Source: Spirometra erinaceieuropaei (Eukaryota > Platyhelminthes > Cestoda > Diphyllobothriidea > Diphyllobothriidae). From it: 64,000 nt of DNA. The notes below the pieces were generated by a model. It ran no database searches and was not told where the DNA came from. It worked only from the letters and a program-made list of their open reading frames with translations. This document shows, piece after piece, positions 10,201 through 22,147 of the stretch. Location of the stretch: assembly GCA_902702965.1 (NCBI GenBank), contig CACRXP010001322.1, positions 1 to 64,000 on the forward strand, given 5' to 3'. The position numbers and the translations under genes were made by a program. Positions within the stretch are counted from its first letter, which is position 1. The number at the start of each line of letters is the position of its first letter.

Positions 10201-11985
10201 TCAGTTTTCAGCTTTAGTATTTATAAGAACTTTCGAACCCAGACTAAAAATTTTGCTCAGAAAGAGCTGCTCCATGTAATGGTATTTATTTCTTAAGAAA
10301 CAAAAAGGTTGAGCACTTAAAACTGGAGTACAAATTAGAAAGTACCTGGGGGACGCTGTGAGGATCACCCATACGCCGAATCCGTAACTGCGTTATGCAG
10401 CGACGTAAATCCGGTGGAATACGTGTCTGGGCTTTTACGTAGTAAATTCCCTGTCAGTATGTTTAATCATGCGGTGTGTGCATACTACTGCCTGACTGTA
10501 GGCAGTCTGTAATAATTATACAATAGGGAGCAGTTCTTTACAGGGGAATTTTCGTCTGGACTTGCTCACCGATTTTACTAATGCAAATGACCACCACAAT
10601 CCAATTCGATTAGGAAAGCAAGGCAATCGGCTTGAAACGTAAGCAGTCGATCTTAAAAAGTCGCGAACAATAGGTAAACCTTTGGTTTCTGTCCGTGTGC
10701 AATCTCCAACTAAAATTCGTTCATTAGGCTTGAGCAGTCTCCCGATATATCAGTCATATAGACTAGGAAAGGCATGAAGGTCGGCTTGTACTTTTGTGAC
10801 CTCGTTGCTCCCACAAGAATTCGCATGTATTCACCTAAAACTAGGCTATCCACTGTTTGCAAAAAGCCTTTGCATCTTCTGAAGGTTGGGTCGTGGTCAT
10901 TGAATTTGCTTTACGGTACATGAACCTGAAACATAATATTCTGTCAGGTATATATTTGTGTTGAGTTGTTTGGTTTTTATGGAAGTCTGAAGAAATGGAA
11001 TTAGCAATTGTTGCCCTTCAGATGACACTTTCGATTTGCTCATCATTATTTCTGAAAACCAACAGTATACAAATATCAAATGATAGTTCATTCCTTCTCA
11101 CACCGTTAACTCAATGTCCAGAAGAACTAGATTCAGGCGGTAGGTGAATTCTTCAGTCGTTTTACGCCTAAAGGTTACAAACTTGTCGACTGTAGTCAAA
11201 AGTCGGTGCCTCCAGTCGTTGTGACGCCGTTTCACTGACGAGGTAAGACAAAGGCAGACTTATCGATGCATCTTTTATACTTCAATACACAGTTCCACGA
11301 AATATTTGGGAAGGATAACGATGGTGTAATCTCAGATTACTATCGAGTTCACTCTAGCGTTCATCCAGCAAGACTCGTGCGGGTTTGACAGATTGGAGCT
11401 TCGGAGTCAAGTTAAACGGCAACATCCTCCAGATAGAAATTTGGCAAAAGTCAACTAAAATCTTTCGGTAAACTGTCAGACAGAAAGTATGATCAAAGGA
11501 GAACTAAAGTACTGTTAAGCATAAACTAAAATTTTCACTCATTTCATATGCTGTGATCTACTGGCTTTCTTGTATAAACATTTGAAGTCCCTGGTCGCAA
11601 CTCCACTTAGAAAATGTCGTCCGGTGTCCAGAAACCACATAGACACTTAATTTTCCAGGTAAAAAGCAGTATTTTTGTTGTTAAAGATCACGGTGAAGGC
11701 GAAATCTAACTAAGAGAAGTCTTTTGTTCTAGAGCTGACTCCATTTGCAAACATACAAATTTCTAATGGAGTAATCTATCATCTGGACTATTATAGGACC
11801 GCTGGTGGTGAGGTAAAGGTCGGTGTTTATTTCTTTTGACTCGCAAGACGGCATTTATATCATATGAGTGATTCTTCCGCTGGATTGTGTGGCGACCTCT
11901 TGTATGCAGAATTTGCAAATTGCGCATTTCTACTGGCAAAATTGAGCAGGCCATCTCTTCCCAATTTGAAAGGCGACTTGCCCTA
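10201..11985. other. No gene recognised
   Basis: About 1.8 kb without a supportable coding region, tandem repeat or known repeat family. All open frames are under 65 codons. Confidence 0.5.
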
Positions 11986-12290
11986 ATGCCCAGGCGACTG
12001 CTTTCAAATACGCTTAACACCATCTGGACCAGAAACATAAGATTAGGAACCACACATATACAAAACACGAATGCTGCACAGCATAGGATGTGTGAGAGGC
12101 TGCACACACTCCTTCTCAAACTGAATATCACCAGTGTCTTGCCACGTAAGGCTCTCTGTCGGTGCAGATCGGCTATATATGCGTACACGAATAGGTACAC
12201 ATTCATAGGCTTCCCGAAGTCTATCCGCTCTGATTCGAAAGTCGGCGAATTGACGAGTGTCCATTTCCATGTCATATTTAGGTACTTTGG
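11985..12290 (-). repeat. R-B, decayed copy
   Basis: Shares with 9.36-9.5 kb the series GACCAGAAACA, ACCAGTGTCTTGCCAC, CTCTCTGTCGGTGCAGATCG and ATAGGCTTCCCGAAG in matching order, well diverged and lacking the inverted arm. Long open frames on both strands here (179 codons minus, 150 plus) lie over this repeat and overlap one another; I take neither as a gene. Confidence 0.5.
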
Positions 12291-13440
12291 TCTAGAACTC
12301 ACAGGTTTCGTGGGATATCACACATTAGAATATACTTAACAAGACTATCTGACTTTTCGAATGCTTTCAAAGCGACATATATTCTTCTTTCCAATGTTGG
12401 ACTTGAGGATATAATTTCTTAAACAAAAGCTCCGATAATTTACTGTGTTGCCTCATTTCTTCCAAAAATATACCATAAGCATATGAATCCCAAAGTTTTG
12501 ATGGAGTATGCACACTATTCAATAGCGGTTGTTGCCAATGAGATAGATACTAGTGTTTGGAAAGATTTTTAAGCAAAAATCAGTATGACAATTAATAACA
12601 GATAACCTAACATGACTTTCTATATTTCCAGGTATTATAACCGAATCAAAATAATTAGTTTCGTATGGTGGCTTTTTAAGGAATCCAGTCGAATAAAATT
12701 TAAGAAACTAAGCTTTCATGTTTCCAGCTATTATAACAACACCAAGGGCCGTAATTTGCATTAGAAAGTTCAACAGAATACACCTGTGGATATTGAACAA
12801 GAGATTTTTAAGGTCATTCGGGAGTAAACATCGGCTTAAACGACTAAATAAGGCCATAAACTGGCACTTTGCTCTAAGTTTTTTATTTATATGAGATGAT
12901 TGGGGGGAGGTAAACGTCTAACTTGTGCCTAGAATAAGCTGCTTGTGCTAGTTGAGTACGACAACTGGAACGCTGAGATTGCTGAGGGTGGGTAGAACTG
13001 CAGCGTACGTGGCTCGTTTGTTTCAACGTGGACCTGGATTCCCGTCTGTCTAGTGTAGAAGTCGTCATACTCTTAGCTCTCAATGGCGGCAGTAAACGCT
13101 CCAGATTTTTCCATGCGTCCGGTAGCTGTGTCACACCCATGTGCTCTCCATCAACGCCGCCGTCAACAAGCACGTATTTTTTCCTCCGTTGTGCACATTT
13201 TCCATCCAAGATCAGATAATATTGCATATTTCATGTGTATGCTACTAGTACTAACGAAAATGAAGTGCGCAACAGCTTGTTATGCATCGACGAGTTAAAT
13301 GCAGCGTGTGGCGAGATTAACGAATGATCAAACGAGGACCTTAAACGCATTTCCGACAAAAAGGGCAATCTGTGTCAAGTCGAAACATTGACAGCCATCT
13401 GATAATTTTGTAGAGATAAATTTCACTTGCATGCCTGCTT
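12291..13440. other. No gene recognised
   Basis: AT-rich until about 12.9 kb. Between 12.9 and 13.3 kb overlapping frames on both strands (about 114 codons minus, 63-71 plus) show no domain I know. Confidence 0.5.
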
Positions 13441-13443
13441 CAC

Positions 13444-13767
13444 TTGAGCGACAAATCATATAACACAGAGATATTACTATTACTTAAAAGGACCCAACGC
13501 AATTTAATGACTTATGGTAGCAGTATAAGAAATTTCTTGATCAGGACCGTTAGCATTCGAATAAGGGACGTAGATATACTTGAAAAATGCGAATTATACA
13601 CTTTTAAGAAGTCTATTGTAAGTTCTGTTTTAAATAAAAATAGTTTGAAAGAGACGCCAATTATTATAAGACATGTATCTCAATATGATACGGCAACCAG
13701 AACGGCGTCTCCTAGTGACATTAAGAGAAAACAGTATTCTTATTTAAAGAAAATAAAATTCAAGTAA
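13444..13767 (+). pseudogene. Possible N-terminal remnant of a Penelope-like element
   Basis: A 107-codon open frame, Lys/Arg/Ile rich (for example RIRDVDILEKCELYTFKKSI), 20 bases before clear Penelope-like sequence. Composition and position suit the N-terminal domain that precedes the reverse transcriptase in these elements. No diagnostic motif is present, so this is tentative. Confidence 0.3.
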
Positions 13768-13787
13768 GAAGTCCAGTCGGCAAACTC

Positions 13788-13960
13788 ATGTACGCTTTCG
13801 ATTATTCATCATGAGACCTGTACAGTAATAGAAAGAGCGATCCCATCGCTACGCCGTCCATTTGGCGGTAAAATTGGCCATCCAATCTGAATTGTACATT
13901 TGGTGTGTTGCGAAAGAGCAATTCCTGTAGGTCTCCGACCGGGATTCTGACTAAGAAATC
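13788..13960 (-). pseudogene. Inverted Penelope-like RT scrap
   Basis: On the minus strand it reads RIPVGDLQELLFRNTPNVQF and DGVAMGS, the block just before and including motif B of Penelope-like RTs. It then breaks into unrelated sequence. About 62 bases (13834-13893) are the inverse of 14030-14093 in the plus-strand copy next to it, so the two form a local palindrome with a spacer of about 135 bases. The last 30 bases (13788-13820) also match 25.54-25.58 kb. Confidence 0.65.
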
Positions 13961-14007
13961 CAGCCTCACAATCTCAGCGCATAAAAATTATTTGGTTTCA
14001 GTAATAG

Positions 14008-15102
14008 GAATGTTCATGAACAAAGACGTAACGTCCAATTCAGATTGGATGACCAATTTTACCGCCAAATCAACGGCGTAGCGATGGGATCACTCTCTGA
14101 ACCACTAATAACTGATGTATTCTTGGAAAAACTAAAGAAAACCTAGCTGTCTCTAATGATAAAGGACCTTTATTCCTATGCCCAATATGTTGATGTCATT
14201 TTCGTAAAAACGGATGAAACGCTTAATTGGAACAGCTCCCTATATAAAGTGAATCAGGCTCACCCAGCCTTAACCTTCATCTTGGAAAAAGAGAACAGAG
14301 AGTGCCTACCCTTTCTTGATGTTCTACTTAATCGAATGTCGGATGAAACATTAAGCAGAAGTGCATCTCACAAGAAAAATGGGCAGGGGAGTGCACGAAT
14401 TTTTACAGTTTTAGCCCGCTCAACCAGAAACAAAACTTAGTGCGCTGCCTTATCAAGCGAACTAGGAGAATCTGCACACCAGATAGGCTTGAGACTGTAC
14501 TCGTCAACCTACGAAACAGTCTGAGAGAAAACGACTACCCTGAAAAGTTTGTCAATAAATACATGGAAGAATGCTCTCAAAAATCTAATGTGCAGACGGC
14601 TGAGAAGGAATTATTTATCATACTGCAATTTCAAGGGGATCCGGTAAGCGAATTCCTACATCGTCGCTTAAATGCTGCTGTCGTGCGCACTCATCCAGCC
14701 GCTAAGATAAGATTGCTTTTCGCAAGCTCTCCGTTTCTTCGCCTTAAAGGCAAGGACAGACTGACTTTTCAGACCTCTTTAATGTGCATCTACGTCTTCA
14801 CTTGCTCTTGTGGGACAGGTTATATTGGTCGAACAACTAGGCGTTTATCCAAGAGGATGCGAGAGCACCATCCCGCCTGGCTAAGCCAAGGTGGGGAAAA
14901 GTCCATCTATAGCGCAATTGTGGCTTACTTGGTTGACAGCGGCTACAGGGTAGAGGTCAATCAAGCATTCCGAGTCATCTACAAAGTATCGGCGGGACAC
15001 TCCAACTTCCTGAGTCAGCGAATACTTGCGACCGCAGAGGCATTGGCTTTACGATCTCCACTTTGTCCCTGCATTCCTACTGGAATTTCTTCTTTTACCT
15101 AG
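14008..15102 (+). mobile_element. Penelope-like element, RT C-terminal half plus GIY-YIG endonuclease
   Basis: Penelope-like elements encode an RT fused to a GIY-YIG endonuclease. Seen here in order: NVQFRLDDQFYRQINGVAMGS (motif B region), an in-frame stop after LEKLKKT, AQYVDVIFV where the family normally has YVDD (second catalytic Asp replaced), FLDVLLNR, then a frameshift near 14.38 kb into the linker CLIKRTRRICTPD and the endonuclease. The RT is therefore dead. Everything N-terminal of motif B is missing or lies in the uncertain frame at 13.4 kb. Confidence 0.85.
14440..15102 (+). pseudogene. GIY-YIG endonuclease module of the Penelope-like element
   Basis: A 220-codon frame with no stop, covering the RT-to-endonuclease linker (RTRRICTPDRLETVL; YPEKFVNKYM) and the nuclease. 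The nuclease core reads VFTCSCGTGYIGRTTRRLSK then MREHHPAWL, with the paired Cys, the GYIG motif and the catalytic Arg after it. A later AEALALRS segment supplies the conserved Glu. In the family this domain nicks target DNA. It stays intact although the upstream RT is broken in at least three ways, so I call it a remnant that happens to be open, not an active gene. Confidence 0.8.
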
Positions 15103-16334
15103 ATATCATTTATACTCAATCTCATATATGCAAGTGTACGGACGCACTGGTGGTTTTTCAAAAACGACGGTTAATAATTAGCCTCTGCAAGCATGTTGCC
15201 AACATATACGTCCCCCTCGTTTTCAAATGCCTCTGTATGTTCTGTCTGTTCTATCTGAAATACCTCGCAAGAATTCCATTTTTAATATCGCTCTATGGTA
15301 AAGGAAACACTTCGCATGTTGTATAAAAAATACAGATAAATGAGATTTTAGAAAATTCCGCAAATTTCACAACTTGAAATTTGGTTGCGTCTGAATGTAA
15401 GTGGGGACGGCATGTTGCCTGATGTGAATTTGGCCTCAGCTGATTTTCACAATCTTCTAAAATTTTATGTAACTTAACGTCTACATGCGGCTGAATACGA
15501 CTATGCTTCATAAGAAGACCTAAAAATCTGCAAGCGTTGATAAGATCTCTTCACCAAGGCATTTCGAAACGTCTTTGAATCACCCTATTCCATTGTTGTG
15601 GCAGCTACTTTTTGAAAGTTTAGGTTCCCAAAAAACTCTCTTTGAAGCAGCAAGAGTTCTAAAAAGTCATTTTTGTAAATTATTTTTGGGGACATAGTTA
15701 ACTTAGCATATACCTGAGAACATGAGAATGGTCGCACTAGCGTACGGTATTCATTGAGACTAAAAGTTCAGTAGCTCGCAGCATATAATTTCACCTAGAA
15801 TTGTTTAGCGTACCTTATTATCTACTGCAACTAAGTCATAATCGATGTTTCCTGAATATCGACATAAACTTTTGGTCATTTCTTCAATCCTATAGAAATA
15901 AGAATCCGTGGACGTCATGCGAAATCGCTTTCAGTTTGGCTGGTCGACTTCCATTAGTCGACTTTTTGGGCTTTTAACCAATAAAACGCAGGGTTTTAAA
16001 TGAAAGGAGCAGAAATTTACGTCTTTTTTATTGTCCGATAATGGCTACTGCGAAGCAAAGCAGACGTAATTGTGCACCTTGCCTCAATTTATAAATTTTC
16101 ATTTTTATCTGTTGCTCGGTTACTATTATATTTTCCCTAACTTCGGTAATTACTTGCTCACGCATAGGCAGTTTATCTTTTTTAACTTGAAAATCGTCCT
16201 ACAAACTGGTTTATTGCTAGTCAAACAAACTCCTGTGCGTATTCAGTAAGGAAGATTGGAATTTCTATTTCGACCCAAACTTATACTATTACGAAGACGG
16301 TAAGTATACTTTTGCCGGCAAAAATTCGAAGTAA
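15103..16334. other. No gene recognised
   Basis: No domain or repeat relation found. Short frames only. Confidence 0.5.
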
Positions 16335-17327
16335 CAGTGAGCGACCGATCTCATGAAATGTTGGCTGAAATTCTGAAATACATCTTCGATTAGGAAGGAT
16401 TACTTGGTCGCGGTTGTAATACTGACTATCATACGGCATATTTTTATAACATTTGGACTCGACAGGATGTCAGCTTTTGAATGCACTGCTCGTCAATCTG
16501 CTGCAGGAACCGTGCTGGTTAAAAATTGACTACTTAAGTGGCATGCGTTTTTCCCCTTTGATTTTCGATGGTCTTGCATATTCAAATATTTCTTATAGAA
16601 ACCATAAACCATACATGCTTTCGTTCAGTCAGTTAACAGAAAATCACGTTTCCTTTATATTTTATACTCAAGGAAGGAATATAATTAGGTTTTAAAATTG
16701 TTTCTAATTATGAGATTTTTTAAGACCGCGCAATGCCCATTAACATAGCATAATACCTGTTCGTTTACCACTACTCCTCATGAAATGTACAACATAGTCC
16801 GCATCCATTGCAAAATTTTGTGGACACTGTATGTCGTCTTTTTAATGGCATAGAAGAGTATGTGCTTTTCTGTACGCGGAACGCATGCACCTTGTAGACT
16901 GAAATAGTTAAGGGCCAATGCAACGAATGATCAGGCTCCAAATTATATGGCAATTAGAAAACTTTTTTAAAACCTAATTATATTCCTTCCTTGAGTATAA
17001 AATATAAAGAAAACGTGATTCTCTATTAATTGGCTGAAGGAAAGCACGTTTTGTTTATGGTTTCTATAAGAAATATTTGAATATGCAAGACCATCGAAAA
17101 TCAAAGGAAAAAACGCATGCCACTTAAGTAGTCAATTTTTAATTAGCACGGTTCCTGCAGCCGATTGACGAGCAGTGTATGCAAAAGCTGACATTCTGCC
17201 GAGTCGGAAACGTTATAAGATTATGCCGTATGATAATCAGTATTACAACCGCGACCAAGTAATCCTTCCTAATCGAAGATGTATTTCAGAATTTCAGCCA
17301 ACATTTCATGAGATAGGTCACTCACTG
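16335..17327. mobile_element. Palindromic (foldback) element 3, best preserved
   Basis: A 993 bp element with arms of about 375 bases (16335-16708 and 16950-17327) around a spacer of about 240. Left end CAGTGAGCGACCGATCTCAT; right end inverse CAGTGAGTGACCTATCTCAT. Arm pairs run nearly unbroken: GATTAGGAAGGATTACTTGG against CCAAGTAATCCTTCCTAATC, GGAAGGAATATAATTAGG against CCTAATTATATTCCTTCC. TAA flanks both ends (16332-16334 and 17328-17330), consistent with TA duplication. A transcript through it would fold into a long hairpin. No transposase frame. Confidence 0.88.
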
Positions 17328-19545
17328 TAATCTTGTCCAGCAAAATATTTGTTTGGCCTTAGCGTCCATACTTTTCGTTAAGGTGCAGAAAATTAAAGAA
17401 CATTTTACAGGGATCAACGGAAAGCAATAATCTTACCTTCTTTCATAACAGCATTTATTGTTGTTTGTTCCGCAACAACTTGTGGAGTACCAAAATCCGC
17501 TTTTTGATTCACATTTGTTACCTCCTGCAAAATTCCCAAAAAGCAAATGTTACTCAATTACACCTCCCACAAGAACAAATCAATGGACAATAATGCCAGT
17601 GCTTTTTGAGAGCCTTACGGCTGACGACGCTCACGTCCCAACTTTTACACCCTATTCGTGTTAGAACAAGCGAAAGGAAATTAATTACGCGTACTTCTGG
17701 CTGTTGACCTGTCACTGTTAGCAGTCCCCAGAGTACTGAATTATTAGTCACGAAATGATTTGATGACTCGTCGCGTTCTCTATCCATTCAGCACGCGTAT
17801 ATTGCTCGAGCAAGAGAACCGGTTGGCATCGGCAACATTTTGCAACCTCAGGGCCAGCTTACAATGCGTTTGATACAAACCGAATGTGCTCTGATGACTC
17901 ACCACGCAGGCATCATTGTTTTGGCAGGTTTCAGGTCGCTCATTTCCTCCGACTGTTGCTAGCGCAGAGGCAAGTCGGTGCAAGGTGACGCCCCCTGTCA
18001 GCCAGGCACTGTTGTTGCGCCAACTGTAGGACCATTGTAGGGCCACAAAACCTCAGGCACTCTGACGCAATTTACTTTGAGAAACGCGACTATCTTTCAC
18101 CGCTACATACAAACCTACGCTGATAACAGGCTTGGCAGGAAATGCTAAAACCAAATAAGGTTGTAGCAGCGCAGGAAATCCTCATGTGATTTTACCAAGA
18201 ACGTTAAAATTGTAGTCCAATAGGTTTTGCCCTGAATTTTTTAGCCATATAGCTAAGTTGTCGATAAGGCATCCAAAATCTACGAGCTGAGTTTGAGGTA
18301 CAAAGCATCTGTTACAAGAAACCCGATGATTTCTCATTTTATTGAAGATAGTGTCGAATTATCTTAACTTTTGGTAAAGGAGAAAACATGAAGCCTACGA
18401 GCGATTCGCGCCTATTTGTCTAAATAACAGAACATCGCTAATAAGAAGGTTTTGCCTCTGTGATATCGGAAAGGGTCTGTTTAGATGAGATTCGCTTGTG
18501 CCCATTATCAGAGCTGCGATTTACTAATTGATATCTGGATGTTAATTCAAATTATGACATTGCTAGATTTACAAAGTCTTCTTGCACTTCAAGCAGGTAC
18601 CTAGTGATTAAGTAAACCCCTTTATCATTTAGCACTAGGAAAATAGCCGTATTTGCTACTGCGGTGATCATGGACCATGGTGTAGTGTAACATTTCAGCT
18701 TAGCTCCCACAACCCTCTACGTCATCCGTCGCCACCGAAAGCGTACAAAAAGATGAGGACTTCGTATGTTTTAGTTTTTCATAAAGTAATACGTCATTTA
18801 TTTGGAAGGAAATCTTTGGCGAGATCAATCTTTTGTCAAAGCAAACAGTAGTCAGCCTCAATTGGGTAAACTCTTTGCTAAATAATAATTGGATTGTTAA
18901 ACCGGGTGAATGGAGTTTCTGTGTAAACTTTGTTTTCCAAGGGTAGGAATGAAAATCAAAGAGCAAAATGTAGGAGGAAATACGCCATCCAACATAATAA
19001 ATTGTCATGGACTTCCGTCTTTCTTAACTAATGTTCTCTCAAAGTAATATATCAACTTTTGTGTCTCCTACAAGAACGCACATCAATATTTCAATCCTTA
19101 AATATATGCTACAAGACTAAAATCCCACAGGCTGTTTATTTCCGCAAAAATAAAAGAACAAATAAAAAGTAAAAGTACTATTTAAACAACCGCTTCTGCT
19201 CAAAGAACGACTGGTCTGCGAACCATCAAATGCTAATCCATGGAATCCATCCTTAAAAATGTAAGTACCCAGATATTACAGTGTAAGCGTCTTGTCCGCG
19301 GTCCGACAGTTTGACCATCTTACGCGATGATGTCTCCGTGTGCCCCACGGCAAGGTTGGCGCAGGAACGGTACTTTCCACGTGAATTAGTTTGTGGCTTG
19401 TTGCATTTACCTTCCAATTCGTTTTTACGCTCTCTCTTACTGATGTTAAGTTTGTCCAATAATTATGTGCTATTTGACTCGCGATTTAGAAATCCTTGTT
19501 TGTCAACTGTCGCACCTCGGCAAATTTATAGTGATGCTTGAAGTG
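17328..19545. other. No gene recognised
   Basis: Frames up to about 100 codons (for example 18700-19008 minus, 17780-18046 minus) show no domain I know. 17.9-18.05 kb is GC-richer than its surroundings and might be an unlisted repeat. Confidence 0.45.
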
Positions 19546-19549
19546 TGCG

Positions 19550-20060
19550 GCGTGTACCACAATCTTTACTTCCTCGCCCACCTGAGTCCGGCATCGAGAC
19601 AGAGTCAGGGAGTCCGGAGTTGTGCACGGAAGCAGCGACTGGCAAGACTAAACAGCCTGTCTTCGCGTGCCAAACACGCTTGCTCCGTTCAAAAAGGATC
19701 AGGGTTCCGCAGTAACAAGGGGATCCTGGATCCCAACTGCCAGAGAGTGCCATAGATGCAACATTCGGGTAGGGCTGTTGCAGCCCGACTCTTTGTCCGG
19801 AGAAGAGGTCCTAGTTATCCTGCCAATTTGCAGCCTTCCAAGCCACAAATCTGACCGCACTGTGAAAGTTTAAAAGAGCGTCAGATTGCTTATGGTGAGT
19901 AAAATGCGCAATGACGTCGACCTAACTCTCTATATCCGTTCTCAGTCCTGAGCTCTGAAATATTGTAGGAAAGAGGTCTCCAGAGTCGACCTTATTCTTT
20001 ACTCTCCCTGGCACAATTTCTTTGTCTTAGCCAGTTTTTCCTGGTCAGTTTGGGTGCTGT
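19550..20060 (+). repeat. R-D interspersed repeat, copy 1
   Basis: Shares with 45.17-45.30 kb the series CAGCCTTCCAAGCCA / CAACCTTCCAATCCA, AAAGAGCGTCAGA / AAAGCGCGTCAGA, and TTATGGTGAGTAA, and with 49.8-49.95 kb the series GTCGACCTAACTCTCT and CCCTGGCACAA. It lies beside an R-A copy here and again at 49.8-50.4 kb. The family is unknown to me. Confidence 0.5.
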
Positions 20061-20329
20061 GTCTGGCGCATCACAAAGCCTTTGCCTGGGCGTATTATCA
20101 CATCCCACATGTACGGCAGTGGTTATGGGCTCTTGCAGATTGTACGGAGTCCGGTTAACGCGTATCGTGAGCCTAACAGACCACTGCTGTGCTCCAGCAC
20201 GTCAACCGTGCGGTCCGTTACGGAGGCCACATGTCACACTAATGAGCGCAACTCAAACGGCCCACATACATGGGCAGAAAGCGTACGTAGATATTTGGAG
20301 ATCCCTTCCCACGGCAGATCAGCGCATTG

Positions 20330-20830
20330 TCCACTACATAGTTCGACCGTCGATTCCAGCAATGTCCACCGGGTTCTACACCGAAAAGTGCAGCGGTCAC
20401 AATGATTTGCACGTGAATTAGCTTATAATGACGGTAGACTTGCGACGCATCTACTGCACTCCCTCTTCATCATTTCCAACCTGGAGCCGGTGTCGAGACA
20501 GAATCAAGAAGACCAAGGACAGGGGAGGTCGCAGGTGGCTGGCGCGGCCGGACCCGCACCTAGGCGTGCCGCCACACCATCTGATTCAAAAAATACACTT
20601 GACCAGGACTTTCTATCAACAACGACAACAAAAACAACACCCCAACGGGGGTCAGAAGAACGAGGATGACTGGGCAGCCATGGCCATCACCTGCATACCC
20701 AGCGGGAGCGCAAGCGTATTTACCGGTAGGGAACCAGGTGTTAGGGAACTGCCAGCGCATACCAGGATTGGAAGGCCATGGTTTGTTGATACTGGCATAC
20801 CACACGCTTTCAGAACTTCTTACCTCCATT
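20330..20830 (-). repeat. R-A interspersed repeat, long copy
   Basis: On the minus strand it carries all R-A modules: TTCCCTACCGGTAAATACGC and GCGCTCCCGCTGG, then a GCCAGCCACCTGCGACC block, GTCTTCTTGATTCTGTCTCG, GTAGATGCGTCGCAAGTCTA, ATTATAAGCTAATTCACG and GTGGACATTGCTGGAATCGA. The 89-codon minus frame at 20560-20829 comes from this repeat and is broken in the 50 kb copy. Confidence 0.75.
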
Positions 20831-20879
20831 CTCCACTACAATAAATCTGACTCACATGAATCTTCCAAGTTTCGTTAGT

Positions 20880-21714
20880 ATTCCTAACTTGAAAGGTAAC
20901 CAGTCGGTGCTTTAACTTGATCTTGCATAAAGCTGATGGCCAGACTGTAATGATTCATAATGGAAGCCTTTGTAACACATTTTTGGACGAACTCCGAGGA
21001 CCTTATTTCCGAAGGAAGCTTGTTACTTGTGCAGTTGGGACTAGACGTAGCACTCGTAGACGTGTAGTTTAGATTTTATGATCACTATAACCGAGCCCAA
21101 TCTTGGTCGTCATACTATGGGGCATAATGAGAATGCGCGAAGTGATTAGGTCAGCTGCAGCACGCATTCGCGCATAAACTGCTGCTGCTGCTGCTGTTGT
21201 GTCAACGTTTTGGGGAAGTGGTGGATGCTGTTGTCCGCAACGGCGTCATCTAAATCGTTGTCGATACTACTGGTATCAAGAATTACCAAAGCTGACCAAA
21301 GGCGGTTATTTCGCAGTATGAATATGCATCTCAATTGCTGACTTTCGAATGTATCTAAGTGTTTCGATAAAAGCAAAATACAGGCTAATATTGTCATTCT
21401 TAGAGTAAATTTAAAAACTCACATCTTAGTTTAAATATCCATTTAATAGGGCTATTGCAGATGCAAAGATATACGGCCTGTTTAGATGGCTTAAGCAAAT
21501 GACTAAGATGCAGGCTTTGAGAACAGTCGGATTTATTTGTTTGCCCTTGCATTAAATAGGTATTGAAAATGCTTTAACTACCTCGGGGGCAGCATTTTTT
21601 CCCGACACAGTTGAAAAGGCGAGGTCTAAATCTACTGAATCTTAGGGCGGTTGCACCGGGGTTTGTCCTCTCAGTGAAACTTCAATGAACAAACATAAAA
21701 AATTAATGCGGGGA
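20880..21714. other. No gene recognised
   Basis: Contains a short CTG run at about 21180-21195 and no recognisable frame. Confidence 0.5.
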
Positions 21715-21945
21715 GGTTGCCCACCGATAAAGCTGCGGTACATGATCCCCTCTTATGACTTAGAGCTCAGTCTATAGTCCTTACTTTCATTCGCATAGCG
21801 GCAAGATACTATGCATGACAAATACCGACAAGGGTAAAAGACTAGATTAGCAATCTCTGACTAAGGAATTACCTCCAGTTTGCCGTTGTCCAACACCGGG
21901 TTTGGGTGTCCCGGAGACCGAACTCGAACTTTTTTTAGTGATAAT
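21715..21945 (-). repeat. tRNA-derived retroposon, decayed (family S)
   Basis: On the minus strand: GTTCGAGTTCGGTCTCCGGG at the B-box side, then body remnants (TTAGTCAGAGATTGCTAAT, CCCTTGTCGGTATTTGTCAT) and tail remnants (GAGCTCTAAGTCATAAG, TTATCGGTGGGCAACC) in family order. No A box. Confidence 0.5.
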
Positions 21946-22147
21946 TAGGTTGTAACTGCCAAATAGAAGCACTCTTATCAAACTAACTGGGGAAAATCAA
22001 GGCAGTTTTGAATTACTGTTTTGGTTAATCACTTGATTGTTATGTAAACATTAACCCTTTAGATGCATTCAGTAGATCGATTTTTCTCGAGGTAATACAC
22101 AAAGTAGAACTAGTGTTCCTTAACAAAAGAATTTATAAACAAGATTG

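Noticed and set aside
11763..12339. Overlapping 179-codon minus and 150-codon plus frames
   Set aside because: Both lie over a decayed R-B repeat, overlap each other on opposite strands, and show no domain or splice support.
20560..20829. 89-codon minus frame with a hydrophobic stretch
   Set aside because: Falls wholly inside R-A and is broken in the 50 kb copy.
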